DNA of 21,888 nt, taken from positions 1-21,888 of IMG/VR virus record IMGVR_UViG_3300036903_000062; one strand, 5' to 3'. Both the position numbers and the translations under genes were made by a program. Every line of letters begins with the position of its first letter. Position 1 is the stretch's first letter. The notes under the pieces were generated by a model that saw only the letters and a list, made by a program, of their open reading frames with translations, made no database searches and was not told the origin of the DNA. This stretch comes from a virus. Below, piece after piece: positions 1-7,642 of this stretch.

Positions 1-1895
1 CGCGGAATGAGATTCAGCGGAGTGCCCTGCGGTCCCTTCTGCAGGCGCATGGCACCGCGTCCTTTGCCGAGTGCGGTCAGCGGAGCGGAGTTGGCAACGG
101 TGGAATCGATGGCGCTGGCCACGCCGGTCAGCAAGTTACTGTGATTGGCATGGAAGAGCGCGGTGGAGTTCTTGTCGCCCGCATACACCGCTGCCGGATT
201 CGACGTGATGATGCCCCAGACGGTATTCGATTCCAGCTGCGCAGCCGCCACGCCGAGCAGTGCCGGGACCCGGGTGAACGCCTGAAGGTCGTCATTGATG
301 ATGACCTTGCGCGTCAGCGCCACGATCTCGCCGTACGTGCCGAGTGCGTAGTTGATGTTGTTGTCGGTCAGGTTGGCGCGGTGGTACTCGCCCTTCTCAT
401 TCAGCGCCTGTAAGACGGGCGCATCGGCGAGCATCACACGGTTGATGGGCTTGAAGTCCTGTGCCGTCACCTGCCGGCAGAACGGCTGGAAGGTGCGCGG
501 ATAGGCCTCATAGCCCTGGCGCAGGGTCTTGTTGGCGACGTTGGCCAGGATCGCCGGGAAGTCCGCGGTCGATTCTGCGCCGCCCGCGAAGAACTCCCGT
601 CCCCGCGAGGATCCCTGGAGTGCCATCTCCGCAATCCGCGTCACATCCATCCCGCGAGGGTTGGTGCCGCGCAGTTCCAAGGCTTCCTTCGCCATGTCGA
701 TGAGCTTGAAATTGCGGTACTCGCGCGCCATCTCGACGGCGCGGCGCTGCTGCTCGGGGCCGTAGCCATCGAGATATTCCCCGGTTTCGTTGCCGTTGTG
801 GTCCCTGCGCCGCGCCAGGAAGAACCGCCCATCCGCACGCAGCAACAGAGCCATCTGCATGCAGGCAAGGCGCTGCTCCATGCCGTCGCGGGTTACCGAA
901 GTGCCGCCCTCCCCGCGAATCGGGAATGCCGGGCCCTCTGCGCCCGGGCGCGTCGGGACTCCCTGTTGGCCCTTGGTCGCGAGATGGGCAAACAGTTCCT
1001 TCCGTGCCTGATCGACGGGCACGCCCTTGGCGATGAACTCGCTGATGACGGTCTCGTCGATCCCGTATTTGATTGCGGTCGCGCCCAGCGTTTGGATTTC
1101 GCTGACGCGCTCCCGTTCGGCCTGGACCGCCTCTTCACGCGCGGCGGCCAGGGCCTGATCGTTCACAGTACGGGCATCCGCGCCCGTGTCCTGCGTGGTC
1201 GTCTGTTCCATTGCAGGTTTCTCCTTTTGTGGGCTGATTGCCCGTACTGAGTCGTTGGGTTGTGCGCTCAGAAAGCACGTATTGAAATCGGCCGGCACCG
1301 TGCAAGGCGAAATCTCGAACGGCTCCCAGTCGGTGGCCTTGAACATGCCGATTTCTTTATCGTTCAGGTAGGGCGGTTTGCCCTCCGGTATTCCTTCAGT
1401 CTGCGCATCCACCTTTTCGCGTTTGTACACGAAGGTTCCGAAGCTGAGGTTTTGCAGGATGCCGGTGCTGGCTTTGCGGAACATCTCGGCGCCATCCGGA
1501 TCGCCCAGATCGAATTGCAGCGTAGCCATGCCCTTATCGCCGTTGGGCCAGGCGCGGCGCACCACGCCCAACTGGGCGCGCGTGCCGACCTTGCCCGCCA
1601 TGAGGGACTTGAAATCGTCGCCAGTGAAATGGGTGTCGAACACCGGCGCGCCGTTGTTCAGCCGGTCGAAGCGGCAGCCCTGCATGTCGAGCTGGAGCAT
1701 GTAGGGTTCGCCTGTCGCGCGGTCAACCCTTGGGACGGAGGCCCCGCTATACCAGACCACATCGATGGTGCCGTCCTTGGCGTTGGCCGTGCTCGGCAGC
1801 ACCTGTGCATCGGCGGCGAAGACTTCGGCGTCGCACTGCGCGGGCGGCGGCTCGCCGGTACCCGCAAAGGATATTTCGGTTCGTAGAAGTGGCAT
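1..1895 (-). CDS. Prohead protease / major capsid protein fusion (3' end outside window)
   Basis: An open frame of 631 codons runs without a stop from the ATG at 1895 to the window edge, so the C-terminus is missing. Residues 1 to about 215 look like a phage prohead protease: His89 in FDTHF and Ser151 in QNLSFGTF are the likely catalytic pair of the S78/U35-like fold. Residues about 225-330 are charged and helical with many Glu and Gln, as expected for a scaffold or delta domain. From about residue 430 the chain matches the Mu-F/HK97-fold major head protein type, with the features FQPFCRQV, DFKPINRV, VWGIITSNP and ALFHANHSNL. Known members are made as one polypeptide that scaffolds and is then cleaved to mature capsid subunits. 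The start has a very good site, AGGAGG, which overlaps the stop of the upstream ferritin-like gene, so the two are probably translationally coupled. Confidence in the family is high; the exact catalytic residues are inferred. Confidence 0.9.
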   Translation of the reverse strand, partial: MPLLRTEISFAGTGEPPPAQCDAEVFAADAQVLPSTANAKDGTIDVVWYSGASVPRVDRATGEPYMLQLDMQGCRFDRLNNGAPVFDTHFTGDDFKSLMAGKVGTRAQLGVVRRAWPNGDKGMATLQFDLGDPDGAEMFRKASTGILQNLSFGTFVYKREKVDAQTEGIPEGKPPYLNDKEIGMFKATDWEPFEISPCTVPADFNTCFLSAQPNDSVRAISPQKEKPAMEQTTTQDTGADARTVNDQALAAAREEAVQAERERVSEIQTLGATAIKYGIDETVISEFIAKGVPVDQARKELFAHLATKGQQGVPTRPGAEGPAFPIRGEGGTSVTRDGMEQRLACMQMALLLRADGRFFLARRRDHNGNETGEYLDGYGPEQQRRAVEMAREYRNFKLIDMAKEALELRGTNPRGMDVTRIAEMALQGSSRGREFFAGGAESTADFPAILANVANKTLRQGYEAYPRTFQPFCRQVTAQDFKPINRVMLADAPVLQALNEKGEYHRANLTDNNINYALGTYGEIVALTRKVIINDDLQAFTRVPALLGVAAAQLESNTVWGIITSNPAAVYAGDKNSTALFHANHSNLLTGVASAIDSTVANSAPLTALGKGRGAMRLQKGPQGTPLNLIP

Positions 1896-1903
1896 CGTGC
1901 CTC

Positions 1904-2392
1904 CTAATCCTTCACCGCGCTGACGGCGATGTAGTCGTTTTCTCCCAGCTTTTTCAACTGGTAGAGTTGCTTCTGCAACCACGCGACATGGCCCTTGAAC
2001 TTGTCGTCGCCTTCGCGATGCCACTTCACCAGATGCTGGTAGAAGTGGAAGTTCGACATGTCGCCGGCGTCGTAGCACTGTTTGCAGAGATCGGTGAACC
2101 GCGCGATGGCGGCCTGCTCGGCGGCAAAGGCATCGTTCAAAATCTCGGTGACGCTATCGTGGGTCGCGGCGGGCTTCAGCTCAATCGTGGGTGCGCCCTC
2201 CAGAAACAGCGCGCGGCTCACCAGACATTTCATGTGGTCCTCGCACTGCTCCCTCATCTGCTTCAGGCCATCGGCCAGATCCAGACCCAGGCGCTTCACG
2301 TCACGCTGGTCGAGAAGATACTGAAGCATCATGGAGCCTTCCATGTTGGCGGCCTCCTGAAGCCCAGCGATTACCTGTGGGTTTCCTTTCAC
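1904..2392 (-). CDS. Bacterioferritin-like (ferritin-fold) protein in the head gene cluster
   Basis: 162 aa, about the normal length of bacterioferritin. It begins with GTG read as MKG, as Bfr proteins do, and AAGGAAGGAC lies just upstream. It aligns by eye along its whole length with E. coli Bfr: KGNPQVIAGL at the N-terminus, Glu18 and Tyr25 at identical positions, ALFLEGAPT for RILFLEGLPN, AAEQ around the Glu94 equivalent, and KGHVAWLQ for EGHIDWLE, ending with KKLGENDYI for QKMGLQNYL. In the known family these residues form a di-iron ferroxidase centre in a 24-subunit cage. Here the residue at the Glu127 position is Phe, the Glu51 region has a one-residue shift (CEDH), and no Met clearly sits at the haem position. 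Iron oxidation may therefore be weakened or lost. The gene lies between portal and protease-capsid, where phage lambda has no such gene. It could be a capsid-associated protein, a cargo, or an acquired host gene. Confidence 0.85.
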   Translation of the reverse strand: MKGNPQVIAGLQEAANMEGSMMLQYLLDQRDVKRLGLDLADGLKQMREQCEDHMKCLVSRALFLEGAPTIELKPAATHDSVTEILNDAFAAEQAAIARFTDLCKQCYDAGDMSNFHFYQHLVKWHREGDDKFKGHVAWLQKQLYQLKKLGENDYIAVSAVKD

Positions 2393-2418
2393 AAACGTCC
2401 TTCCTTGTGGTTGAGTCT

Positions 2419-4107
2419 TTAGCCGCGGTAAAGCCGTGAGGCCGTTTCGAAACCGCTGCCGGCGCGCGACATGCCGGCGACGAGCAGATCCTTGACCATG
2501 CCCAGGTCCTCTTCCGAGAGCGCCGCGAAGCCCTGGCCCTTGGACTTGGTGGGGGCCGCTTTGCTGCTCGGGGTTCGCTCCTCCGTTGCCGCCGGCTGCT
2601 CCTGGCCACGGAGCGTCGTGTTGCGCGGGTCCGAATCCAGGATGATTTCAAATTTATCCACCAGCTTGTTGAACAGCGCAATCTGCTGAAGCTGGGTGGG
2701 AGGGTCGTAACCGTTCTCCAGCACGGCCTCGAACCAGGTCTTGCGGCCCATGCGGACATCTTTCAATACACCCTCTGCGTCCTTCACCGGATCCACCGAT
2801 TCGAACCGTGGCGCGGTCCACTGCACACTGCGCAGTCCGATCTTCGGGTCGTTGGCCGCGGATTTCGGAATCTTGCCCTGCATAATCAGCGTGTCGACGA
2901 ACCGCCGCCACACAGGCATCGCGAATAACGGAATCAAGGTGAGCCAGCGAAAAGCTTCCACGGTGTTGCGAAAACCCAACATGCCGCCGCGCCAGGAAGA
3001 GTAGTTCACCTGCGACATGTCGCCCGTGCCGAGTTCGTAGGGCAAGCCAATGCCTGCCATGATCCCCTGCAACTCGGTAATTTTGTACTCGCGGTACCCG
3101 CCCGCCGGCGGCGGATTGTTGAACTTGATGTCCTGGCCGGGCTTCAGATATTCGACCATGCCCGGCTGGAAGCTCTCGACCGGCAGCCCGCTCGATGGAT
3201 CGGTTCCCGCGATGCCGAGTGGATCGCCGTCGACGCCTTCCGGTTGTTGGACGAACGCCGTAACACAGGCTTCCACCTTCTTGCGCACGCGCTCCGCATC
3301 GCAGTAATCGTCGAGATCCCGGAGCGCCATCATCACGGGCGCGAGCCACGGCACGCCGCGCACCTGGCCGGGCCGGAGCACGCGGTAAACGTGCATGATC
3401 TGGTCGGCCGGAACCGGCTGGCTCACTATGCCGCCGCGCGGGTTGAGGATCAGCACGCCGCCGGGATGGTAACTGAACAGCCAGTACGCGACGCGGCGTC
3501 CCATCTCGTCGAACTGCACGCCCTCCATCACGTGGCCGTTGACCAGGCCCATCGTACGGGCCTGATCGAGGAAATCGGATTCGAGCATTTGAAGCTGAAG
3601 CGGAATGCGCAGACCTTCGTCCGAAGGACGCGGCCTGAAACGGACAATCGCTTCTCCCGATTCCGCCATAGTGCGGACGGTCAACGTCTGCATGCCATAG
3701 AAATCGAGGCGTTGCGGCGTGTCGCATCCGTCTGCGAAGAACGGCCACTCGGCATCAATGATCTTGTCGATGGCGGTGTTGCCGGTCTTGGCCTTCGGCA
3801 CTATCCCAGTTCCAACCACATTCCCGGCCAGTTCCTCCACCGCGCGCGCCGCATAGGGATTGTTGCGAATGAGATCGCGGCTGCGGTTGCGGAGCCAGAT
3901 GAGCGACCCCATCAGCTCGACATTGGCGTCGGTCGAGGCGGCGTACCAGCCATGGGCGCGGCGGCCGGCGCTGGCGCCTTCGTACCGGAACCGCTGCGCG
4001 TGCCGCTCCAGATAGCCCGTGGTCAATTCGAGCGCGACGCGACTACGCACACGCTGCAACGCAACGCGCGGCGCTACGATGCTGATGGCCTTGTCGAGAA
4101 GATTCAT
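2419..4107 (-). CDS. Phage portal protein, lambda gpB-like
   Basis: 562 aa, in the usual size range of lambda-type portals. The portal forms the dodecameric ring at one capsid vertex through which the terminase pumps DNA. The N-terminal region (about 1-110) has an amphipathic and Arg-rich start and then SLIWLRNRSRDLIRNNPYAA and AVEELAGNVVGTGI, typical of the Phage_portal_2 family. The middle (about 130-380) holds FRPRPSDEGLRIPLQLQMLE, SDFLDQ and YWLFSYHPGG, followed by the conserved region around RGVPWLAPV and NYSSWRGG. The C-terminal 60 residues are polar and low in complexity and probably disordered. The ATG lies 4 bases after the gpW-like stop, and the gene is followed by the ferritin-like gene after 26 bases. 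Family assignment is by recognition of these motifs and by the terminase-gpW-portal order. Confidence 0.93.
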   Translation of the reverse strand: MNLLDKAISIVAPRVALQRVRSRVALELTTGYLERHAQRFRYEGASAGRRAHGWYAASTDANVELMGSLIWLRNRSRDLIRNNPYAARAVEELAGNVVGTGIVPKAKTGNTAIDKIIDAEWPFFADGCDTPQRLDFYGMQTLTVRTMAESGEAIVRFRPRPSDEGLRIPLQLQMLESDFLDQARTMGLVNGHVMEGVQFDEMGRRVAYWLFSYHPGGVLILNPRGGIVSQPVPADQIMHVYRVLRPGQVRGVPWLAPVMMALRDLDDYCDAERVRKKVEACVTAFVQQPEGVDGDPLGIAGTDPSSGLPVESFQPGMVEYLKPGQDIKFNNPPPAGGYREYKITELQGIMAGIGLPYELGTGDMSQVNYSSWRGGMLGFRNTVEAFRWLTLIPLFAMPVWRRFVDTLIMQGKIPKSAANDPKIGLRSVQWTAPRFESVDPVKDAEGVLKDVRMGRKTWFEAVLENGYDPPTQLQQIALFNKLVDKFEIILDSDPRNTTLRGQEQPAATEERTPSSKAAPTKSKGQGFAALSEEDLGMVKDLLVAGMSRAGSGFETASRLYRG

Positions 4108-4111
4108 TCCG

Positions 4112-4366
4112 TTACCAGCGGTCGTCCAGCGTTGGGCCTGTGGGACCGTCGCCGCGCTGGTGCTGCGCGAACCGGACGCGGCTTCCGGTCTGTCCGCTGG
4201 TCTTGCGGATATCCTCTTCGATGGTGGCCTTCGCCTTCAGAAGCTCGTCCGTCGAGCGGTAAGTCACCTCGCGCCCATCCGGGAAGCGGACTTTGAGCGT
4301 GGGGCCTCCGATGGCCTGGGTGACCGCATCCAGGTTCAATTGCAACTGCTGAACGGTCAGTGCCAT
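4112..4366 (-). CDS. gpW-like head-tail connector protein
   Basis: 84 aa from the ATG at 4366. I chose this start over a longer upstream one because GGAAGA is well spaced before it and because only one base separates it from the large terminase stop (TGATATG). The protein begins with a helix (ALTVQQLQLNLDAVTQAI), then a beta hairpin (TLKVRFPDGREVTYRSTD), then a second helix (ELLKAKATIEEDI). This helix-hairpin-helix arrangement is that of lambda gpW, which binds beneath the portal and stabilises packaged heads. Lambda gpW is 68 aa; the extra residues here are a polar Gly/Arg-rich tail. Position between terminase and portal matches the lambda order exactly. Confidence is good for the fold and lower for the detailed role. 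Confidence 0.85.
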   Translation of the reverse strand: MALTVQQLQLNLDAVTQAIGGPTLKVRFPDGREVTYRSTDELLKAKATIEEDIRKTSGQTGSRVRFAQHQRGDGPTGPTLDDRW

Positions 4367-4367
4367 A

Positions 4368-6251
4368 TCAATTTCTTCCAAACCAGTTGCGGCGCGGTAT
4401 CCATGGGTCTTCCCCGCGCTCGGCGGGCGGCTCGGCACTGGCCGGCTTTGGCACCGCCGGAATGTTCGACGGCGTCTCCCCGCGCCGCGTCTGCACCATC
4501 CGCGCGAAGCGGTCGCAATGCACCGGCAGTTTCAAGCCGCTGGCGTACAGCGCGTGCAACGCCGCGTACGCGAGGACCCGGGCGTCCAACCCTTCGTTGC
4601 GGGCGTTGGCCGGCTTCCGCCATTCCTGTTTCGGAAACCCGTTGTGGTACCGCGTGAACTTCCGCTCGGCGGTCAACTGCTCGAAATACTCGAGGTCCCG
4701 CCCGATCGGGAAGTGGCAATAGCCCGGCCCCACGTCCCGGAGCTTCAGCCGGTCGTAGATCGCCGTCTTCGCCGCATCCACGCCAATCATGAAGAACGGC
4801 GTCTGGTTCTTCCGGCTCGGCTTGCGCGGCCAGATCGGCGACTCGCCCGCGCGCCCCTTCGTAGCGTACACACGGCGGTTGTAGCGGTCGCGTGTGAAAT
4901 GCAAAACGGTGGCATCCTTAAACCCGCAGTCGATGCACGTCGCGACGATCCGCATGGGCAGCCCGGACGCATGCAGGTATTCGGAGAGCAGCAGGCCTTC
5001 CAAGTGCTCCCAGACCTCGTTGCGGGTCACGTCGCCGGGGATCACGTGATAGGCAATCGACCACGATTCTTCATCGCGTCCCCACCCAACGATTTCCATC
5101 TCCAACCGGTCTGCCTGCACGTCGACGCCAGCCGTGATCAGCGCGACTCCTTCCGGTGCTTCGGCTTCAAAAGGCTCGCACCGGTTCCACAATGCATGAG
5201 CATCCGTCGCTACTTCGTGGGTCTCCTCCCACAACTCAGCGAGCACCGTGTTCAGAAAGGCTTTCAGCGTCTCAGGCGATTTCTTCGCCGCCAGGAACTC
5301 CACCGCGATCTCCCCCCAGGATTTCTTTGGCGAGATCAACTGCGAGACGCGAAAGCCAGGAATCGGCGACGACGGGTTCGCCGCGCGGTACTCGCCGCGC
5401 TCCACCATCTCGGCTTTCAAGCGGTGAGGAATCAACTCGCTGCACTCGGCGCAGCGGTACGCCGCGTCTTCCGGCCTCCCCTCCGGCCACACCACGCCCG
5501 GCCCCGTGCCGTCGCCGAACGCGAGTACCTGGAAGCACCCGCACTGTGGGCAGGGCACGAAGTAATCCCGCTGGTCGCTCTCGCGCCACGCCAACTCGAT
5601 GCGGCTGACGCCCTTGATCGTCGGCGTGGACGCCATGACGATCTTCTTGTTGTGGGCGAACTCCGCGGTGCGCTGAATAGCCAGCGATACCGGGTCGCCC
5701 TCAGTGCCCGCGCTCGCCGGGTAACGGTCCACCTCATCCAGCAGCGCGTAGCGGATCGGCCGCATGGCCAGGCCCGAGGGCGAGATCGCTCCGGTCAGCG
5801 TGATCTGCCCTGCGCCATTTGCGAGGACCTTGTGTAGCGTCGTGTTGCTCGAATCGCGCGACTTGACGGGCGCAATCTTCCCACGGAGTGCGGGCGTCGC
5901 ACGAAACATGGGCGCCACCCGATCCTTTGAGAGCGCCTTCGCATCCTCCGTGCGCGGCTCGACGACCAGCACAGGCCCTGGATCTACATCAGCGATGAAG
6001 CCGATGAAGTTGAGAAGCACTTCCGTCTTGAGAATTTGCGCTCCCGATAGCACAACGACCTGGCGGCAGGGATGGCTGGGGCTGAGCACATCCATCGGCT
6101 CCCGCTGGTACGGCCGCGTGCGCCACTGGCCCCGTTCGGCCGCCGCGCCGCCGGTCAGGACGCGGTTCTCATCCGCCCACTGCGAGACGGTAATGTCACG
6201 CGGCGGCAGCATGGCCGCGGCGCCAACTTCGTGTATGGAGAACGGTTGCAT
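4368..6251 (-). CDS. Terminase large subunit, GpA family
   Basis: 627 aa, close to lambda GpA (641 aa). It is the packaging motor that cuts concatemeric DNA and drives it into the prohead by ATP hydrolysis. The ATPase half shows the GpA-type deviant Walker A (SGAQILKTE, about 69-77) and Walker B (YALLDEVDRYP, about 168-178), with an ASTP motif at about 207-210. A probable zinc knuckle follows, with CPQC near 234 and CAEC near 267. The nuclease half begins with GVDVQADRLEMEIVGWG near 375 and has an acidic DCGFKD near 441, consistent with a two-metal RNase H-like site. The ATG directly follows the small terminase TAA (TAAATG), so translation is probably coupled. GpA-type terminases usually go with cohesive-end packaging; that is inferred, since no cos site is recognised here. 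Confidence 0.95.
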   Translation of the reverse strand: MQPFSIHEVGAAAMLPPRDITVSQWADENRVLTGGAAAERGQWRTRPYQREPMDVLSPSHPCRQVVVLSGAQILKTEVLLNFIGFIADVDPGPVLVVEPRTEDAKALSKDRVAPMFRATPALRGKIAPVKSRDSSNTTLHKVLANGAGQITLTGAISPSGLAMRPIRYALLDEVDRYPASAGTEGDPVSLAIQRTAEFAHNKKIVMASTPTIKGVSRIELAWRESDQRDYFVPCPQCGCFQVLAFGDGTGPGVVWPEGRPEDAAYRCAECSELIPHRLKAEMVERGEYRAANPSSPIPGFRVSQLISPKKSWGEIAVEFLAAKKSPETLKAFLNTVLAELWEETHEVATDAHALWNRCEPFEAEAPEGVALITAGVDVQADRLEMEIVGWGRDEESWSIAYHVIPGDVTRNEVWEHLEGLLLSEYLHASGLPMRIVATCIDCGFKDATVLHFTRDRYNRRVYATKGRAGESPIWPRKPSRKNQTPFFMIGVDAAKTAIYDRLKLRDVGPGYCHFPIGRDLEYFEQLTAERKFTRYHNGFPKQEWRKPANARNEGLDARVLAYAALHALYASGLKLPVHCDRFARMVQTRRGETPSNIPAVPKPASAEPPAERGEDPWIPRRNWFGRN

Positions 6252-6788
6252 TTACAGGCCCGCGTCCGCGATGGCTTTGCTCACCTTGCGCAGCACGGCC
6301 TCATCGTCGTTTTTCAGTAGCCGATGGATGGCTTTCTCGTCGTTGACGGCGGCCAGCATGGGCGCCAAACGGTCGGCACGCGCCTGGAGGTGGTCCTTCA
6401 CGATGGCAGAGAAACTCGCGGCGTACTCCGAGGCGCGCACCGCCTGGATCAGTTTGCCGGCGCGCTCCTCATATTCCAACTGCGCCGTTCGCGCCTCGAA
6501 GCTCGTTTTGACCGCTCGGGCGCGCAGGTATTGAGCGACCGGATCGCCCGTCGCTGTCGGCGGTTCGGGCATCTGGGAAACCCGTTCCTTCGGTGCTGCG
6601 GCCGCCGTTCGATTGACCGTCTGGCCGGCGAAGGTGTTCTTGGCCCATTCCTGGTTGGCGCGCTCCGGATCGATAGTCCCGTCCGGCAGCGTCGTGATGC
6701 GCTTGGTGGCGATGGCCTTCTGTACGGCGGTGAGACTGCAACCGCGCATCCGCGCGTATGCCCGGAGAGAAATGCCCATCATCGCCAT
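6252..6788 (-). CDS. Terminase small subunit, Nu1-like
   Basis: 178 aa, the size of lambda Nu1 (181 aa). The first 50 residues form a winged helix-turn-helix of the Nu1/excisionase type (SLRAYARMRGCSLTAVQKAI, then the wing IDPERANQEW), which in the family binds the cos region. A polar Ala/Pro linker (about 55-85) follows, then a long helical part (about 85-178) likely to make the dimer and hold the large subunit. It lies immediately upstream of the large subunit with adjoining stop and start codons. Several Met codons occur at the N-terminus (M1, M3, M4); the first is used here because AGGCGA precedes it. It is the first gene of the head operon, and the 80 bases upstream separate it from a divergent plus-strand gene. 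Confidence 0.88.
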   Translation of the reverse strand: MAMMGISLRAYARMRGCSLTAVQKAIATKRITTLPDGTIDPERANQEWAKNTFAGQTVNRTAAAAPKERVSQMPEPPTATGDPVAQYLRARAVKTSFEARTAQLEYEERAGKLIQAVRASEYAASFSAIVKDHLQARADRLAPMLAAVNDEKAIHRLLKNDDEAVLRKVSKAIADAGL

Positions 6789-6824
6789 ACGTTCGCCTAG
6801 TGAATCTTTCTTTGGAAAAGTCGA

Positions 6825-6856
6825 ACTTCAGAGTTGCTATTCGTCGCGACTGAAGT
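6825..6856. promoter_or_regulatory. Inverted repeat in a divergent intergenic region
   Basis: The only space between the terminase operon (minus) and the plus-strand cassette contains ACTTCAG at 6825-6831 and its exact complement CTGAAGT at 6850-6856, separated by 18 bases. This layout suits a dimeric regulator or simply overlapping promoters. On the plus strand TTGGAA (6813-6818) followed 17 bases later by TGCTAT is a weak sigma-70-like candidate. No convincing minus-strand promoter hexamers were found. Seven-base arms can occur by chance, so this is only a candidate. Confidence 0.3.
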
Positions 6857-6870
6857 GATGTATGTGTTCG

Positions 6871-7116
6871 ATGCCACGCACCACCAAGACCACCAAACAA
6901 ACCGCCGCCGCCTGCTACGCCGAACGCCACGCCGAGTGCCAGGACCTGCTGAAGCGCATCGCCAGCCGTCTGGAGCAACACCAGAAGGACCAGACTCAGG
7001 AACCCGCCAACTGGGGGTATGCCGGCGACCTCGGCCGCGTCACCGAGGAACTGGCCTACGTCCTCGCCAGCCTGGGCGACCGCAGCGCGGTGGACCGGAA
7101 AGGACTGGAGTACTGA
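6871..7116 (+). CDS. Small hypothetical protein (81 aa), first gene of plus-strand cassette
   Basis: Reads against the flanking phage genes. ATG at 6871 gives MPRTTKTTK; an ATG 9 bases upstream (6862) is equally possible, and neither has a strong ribosome binding site. The chain is polar. A basic Thr/Lys N-terminus is followed by a probable helix with Cys (YAERHAECQDLLKRIASRLE, about 16-35) and a second helix (DLGRVTEELAYVLASLG). It ends 2 bases before the start of the next gene, so the two are one transcription unit. No named family is recognised. Codon choice (third-position G/C) agrees with a real gene. Confidence 0.7.
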   Translation: MPRTTKTTKQTAAACYAERHAECQDLLKRIASRLEQHQKDQTQEPANWGYAGDLGRVTEELAYVLASLGDRSAVDRKGLEY

Positions 7117-7118
7117 CC

Positions 7119-7628
7119 ATGCAGAAACACAACGTACAAATCGGCACGACCTACATCGTGAAGGTCAGCGGCACGCTGGCCAAGGTTCGCATCACGCGCG
7201 AGCACCCACGCGGCGGATGGTACGGCACCAACCTCGCCACTGGCCGCGAGATCCGCATCCGCACAGCCGCCCGCCTCCGCTCGGAGGTGAAGCCCGCTGG
7301 AGGAGAGTGCCCCGAGCAAATCCGCAACCCGCGCCTGCCGGGCTTCAGCGCCGACGAATTGCGCCGCGTTGTGGAACGGGCCAAGGCCGAGATTCTCGCG
7401 GACGTCGCCGCCGGAACCGTCCCCAGCACTTGCGCCTCCTTCAGCGAACTGCACGACTACACGGACGCCAACGGCTACGGCGGGGCGTTTGAGCGTCCCT
7501 TCGACAACAACGAGACGGACTTCTGGAACGCTGTCCAGGATGCCGTTGACGCATGGATCAAGCAGGGAGGCTTGCAACGCCTCACTGACGACGAGGCGCG
7601 CCGGATCGCCGACGAGATCGAATTCTGA
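7119..7628 (+). CDS. Conserved hypothetical protein with N-terminal SH3-like beta domain
   Basis: 169 aa. The ATG at 7119 starts 2 bases after the stop of the preceding gene, and GGAG at the end of that gene serves as the ribosome binding site. Residues 1 to about 58 are beta-rich (IGTTYIVKVSGTLAKVRI, GGWYGTNLATGREIRIRTAA) and resemble a small SH3/KOW-like barrel. That is a fold guess from strand pattern only. Residues about 70-115 are helical (FSADELRRVVERAKAEILAD). The C-terminal third is acidic with Asp/Glu/Trp (NNETDFWNAVQDAVDAWIKQ, then DDEARRIADEIEF). No signal peptide or membrane segment is seen. The function is unknown; its partner genes (81 aa upstream, DUF3489 downstream) suggest a small DNA- or RNA-related cassette. 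Confidence 0.8.
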   Translation: MQKHNVQIGTTYIVKVSGTLAKVRITREHPRGGWYGTNLATGREIRIRTAARLRSEVKPAGGECPEQIRNPRLPGFSADELRRVVERAKAEILADVAAGTVPSTCASFSELHDYTDANGYGGAFERPFDNNETDFWNAVQDAVDAWIKQGGLQRLTDDEARRIADEIEF

Positions 7629-7642
7629 AACAGGAGACCACC

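Noticed and set aside
2654-3748. 364-codon minus-strand frame inside the portal gene
   Set aside because: Out-of-frame reading of the portal with Arg-rich composition; the portal frame is intact and has family motifs.
4518-5837. 439-codon open frame on the plus strand
   Set aside because: Antisense to the large terminase; Arg/Pro-rich, with no motifs.
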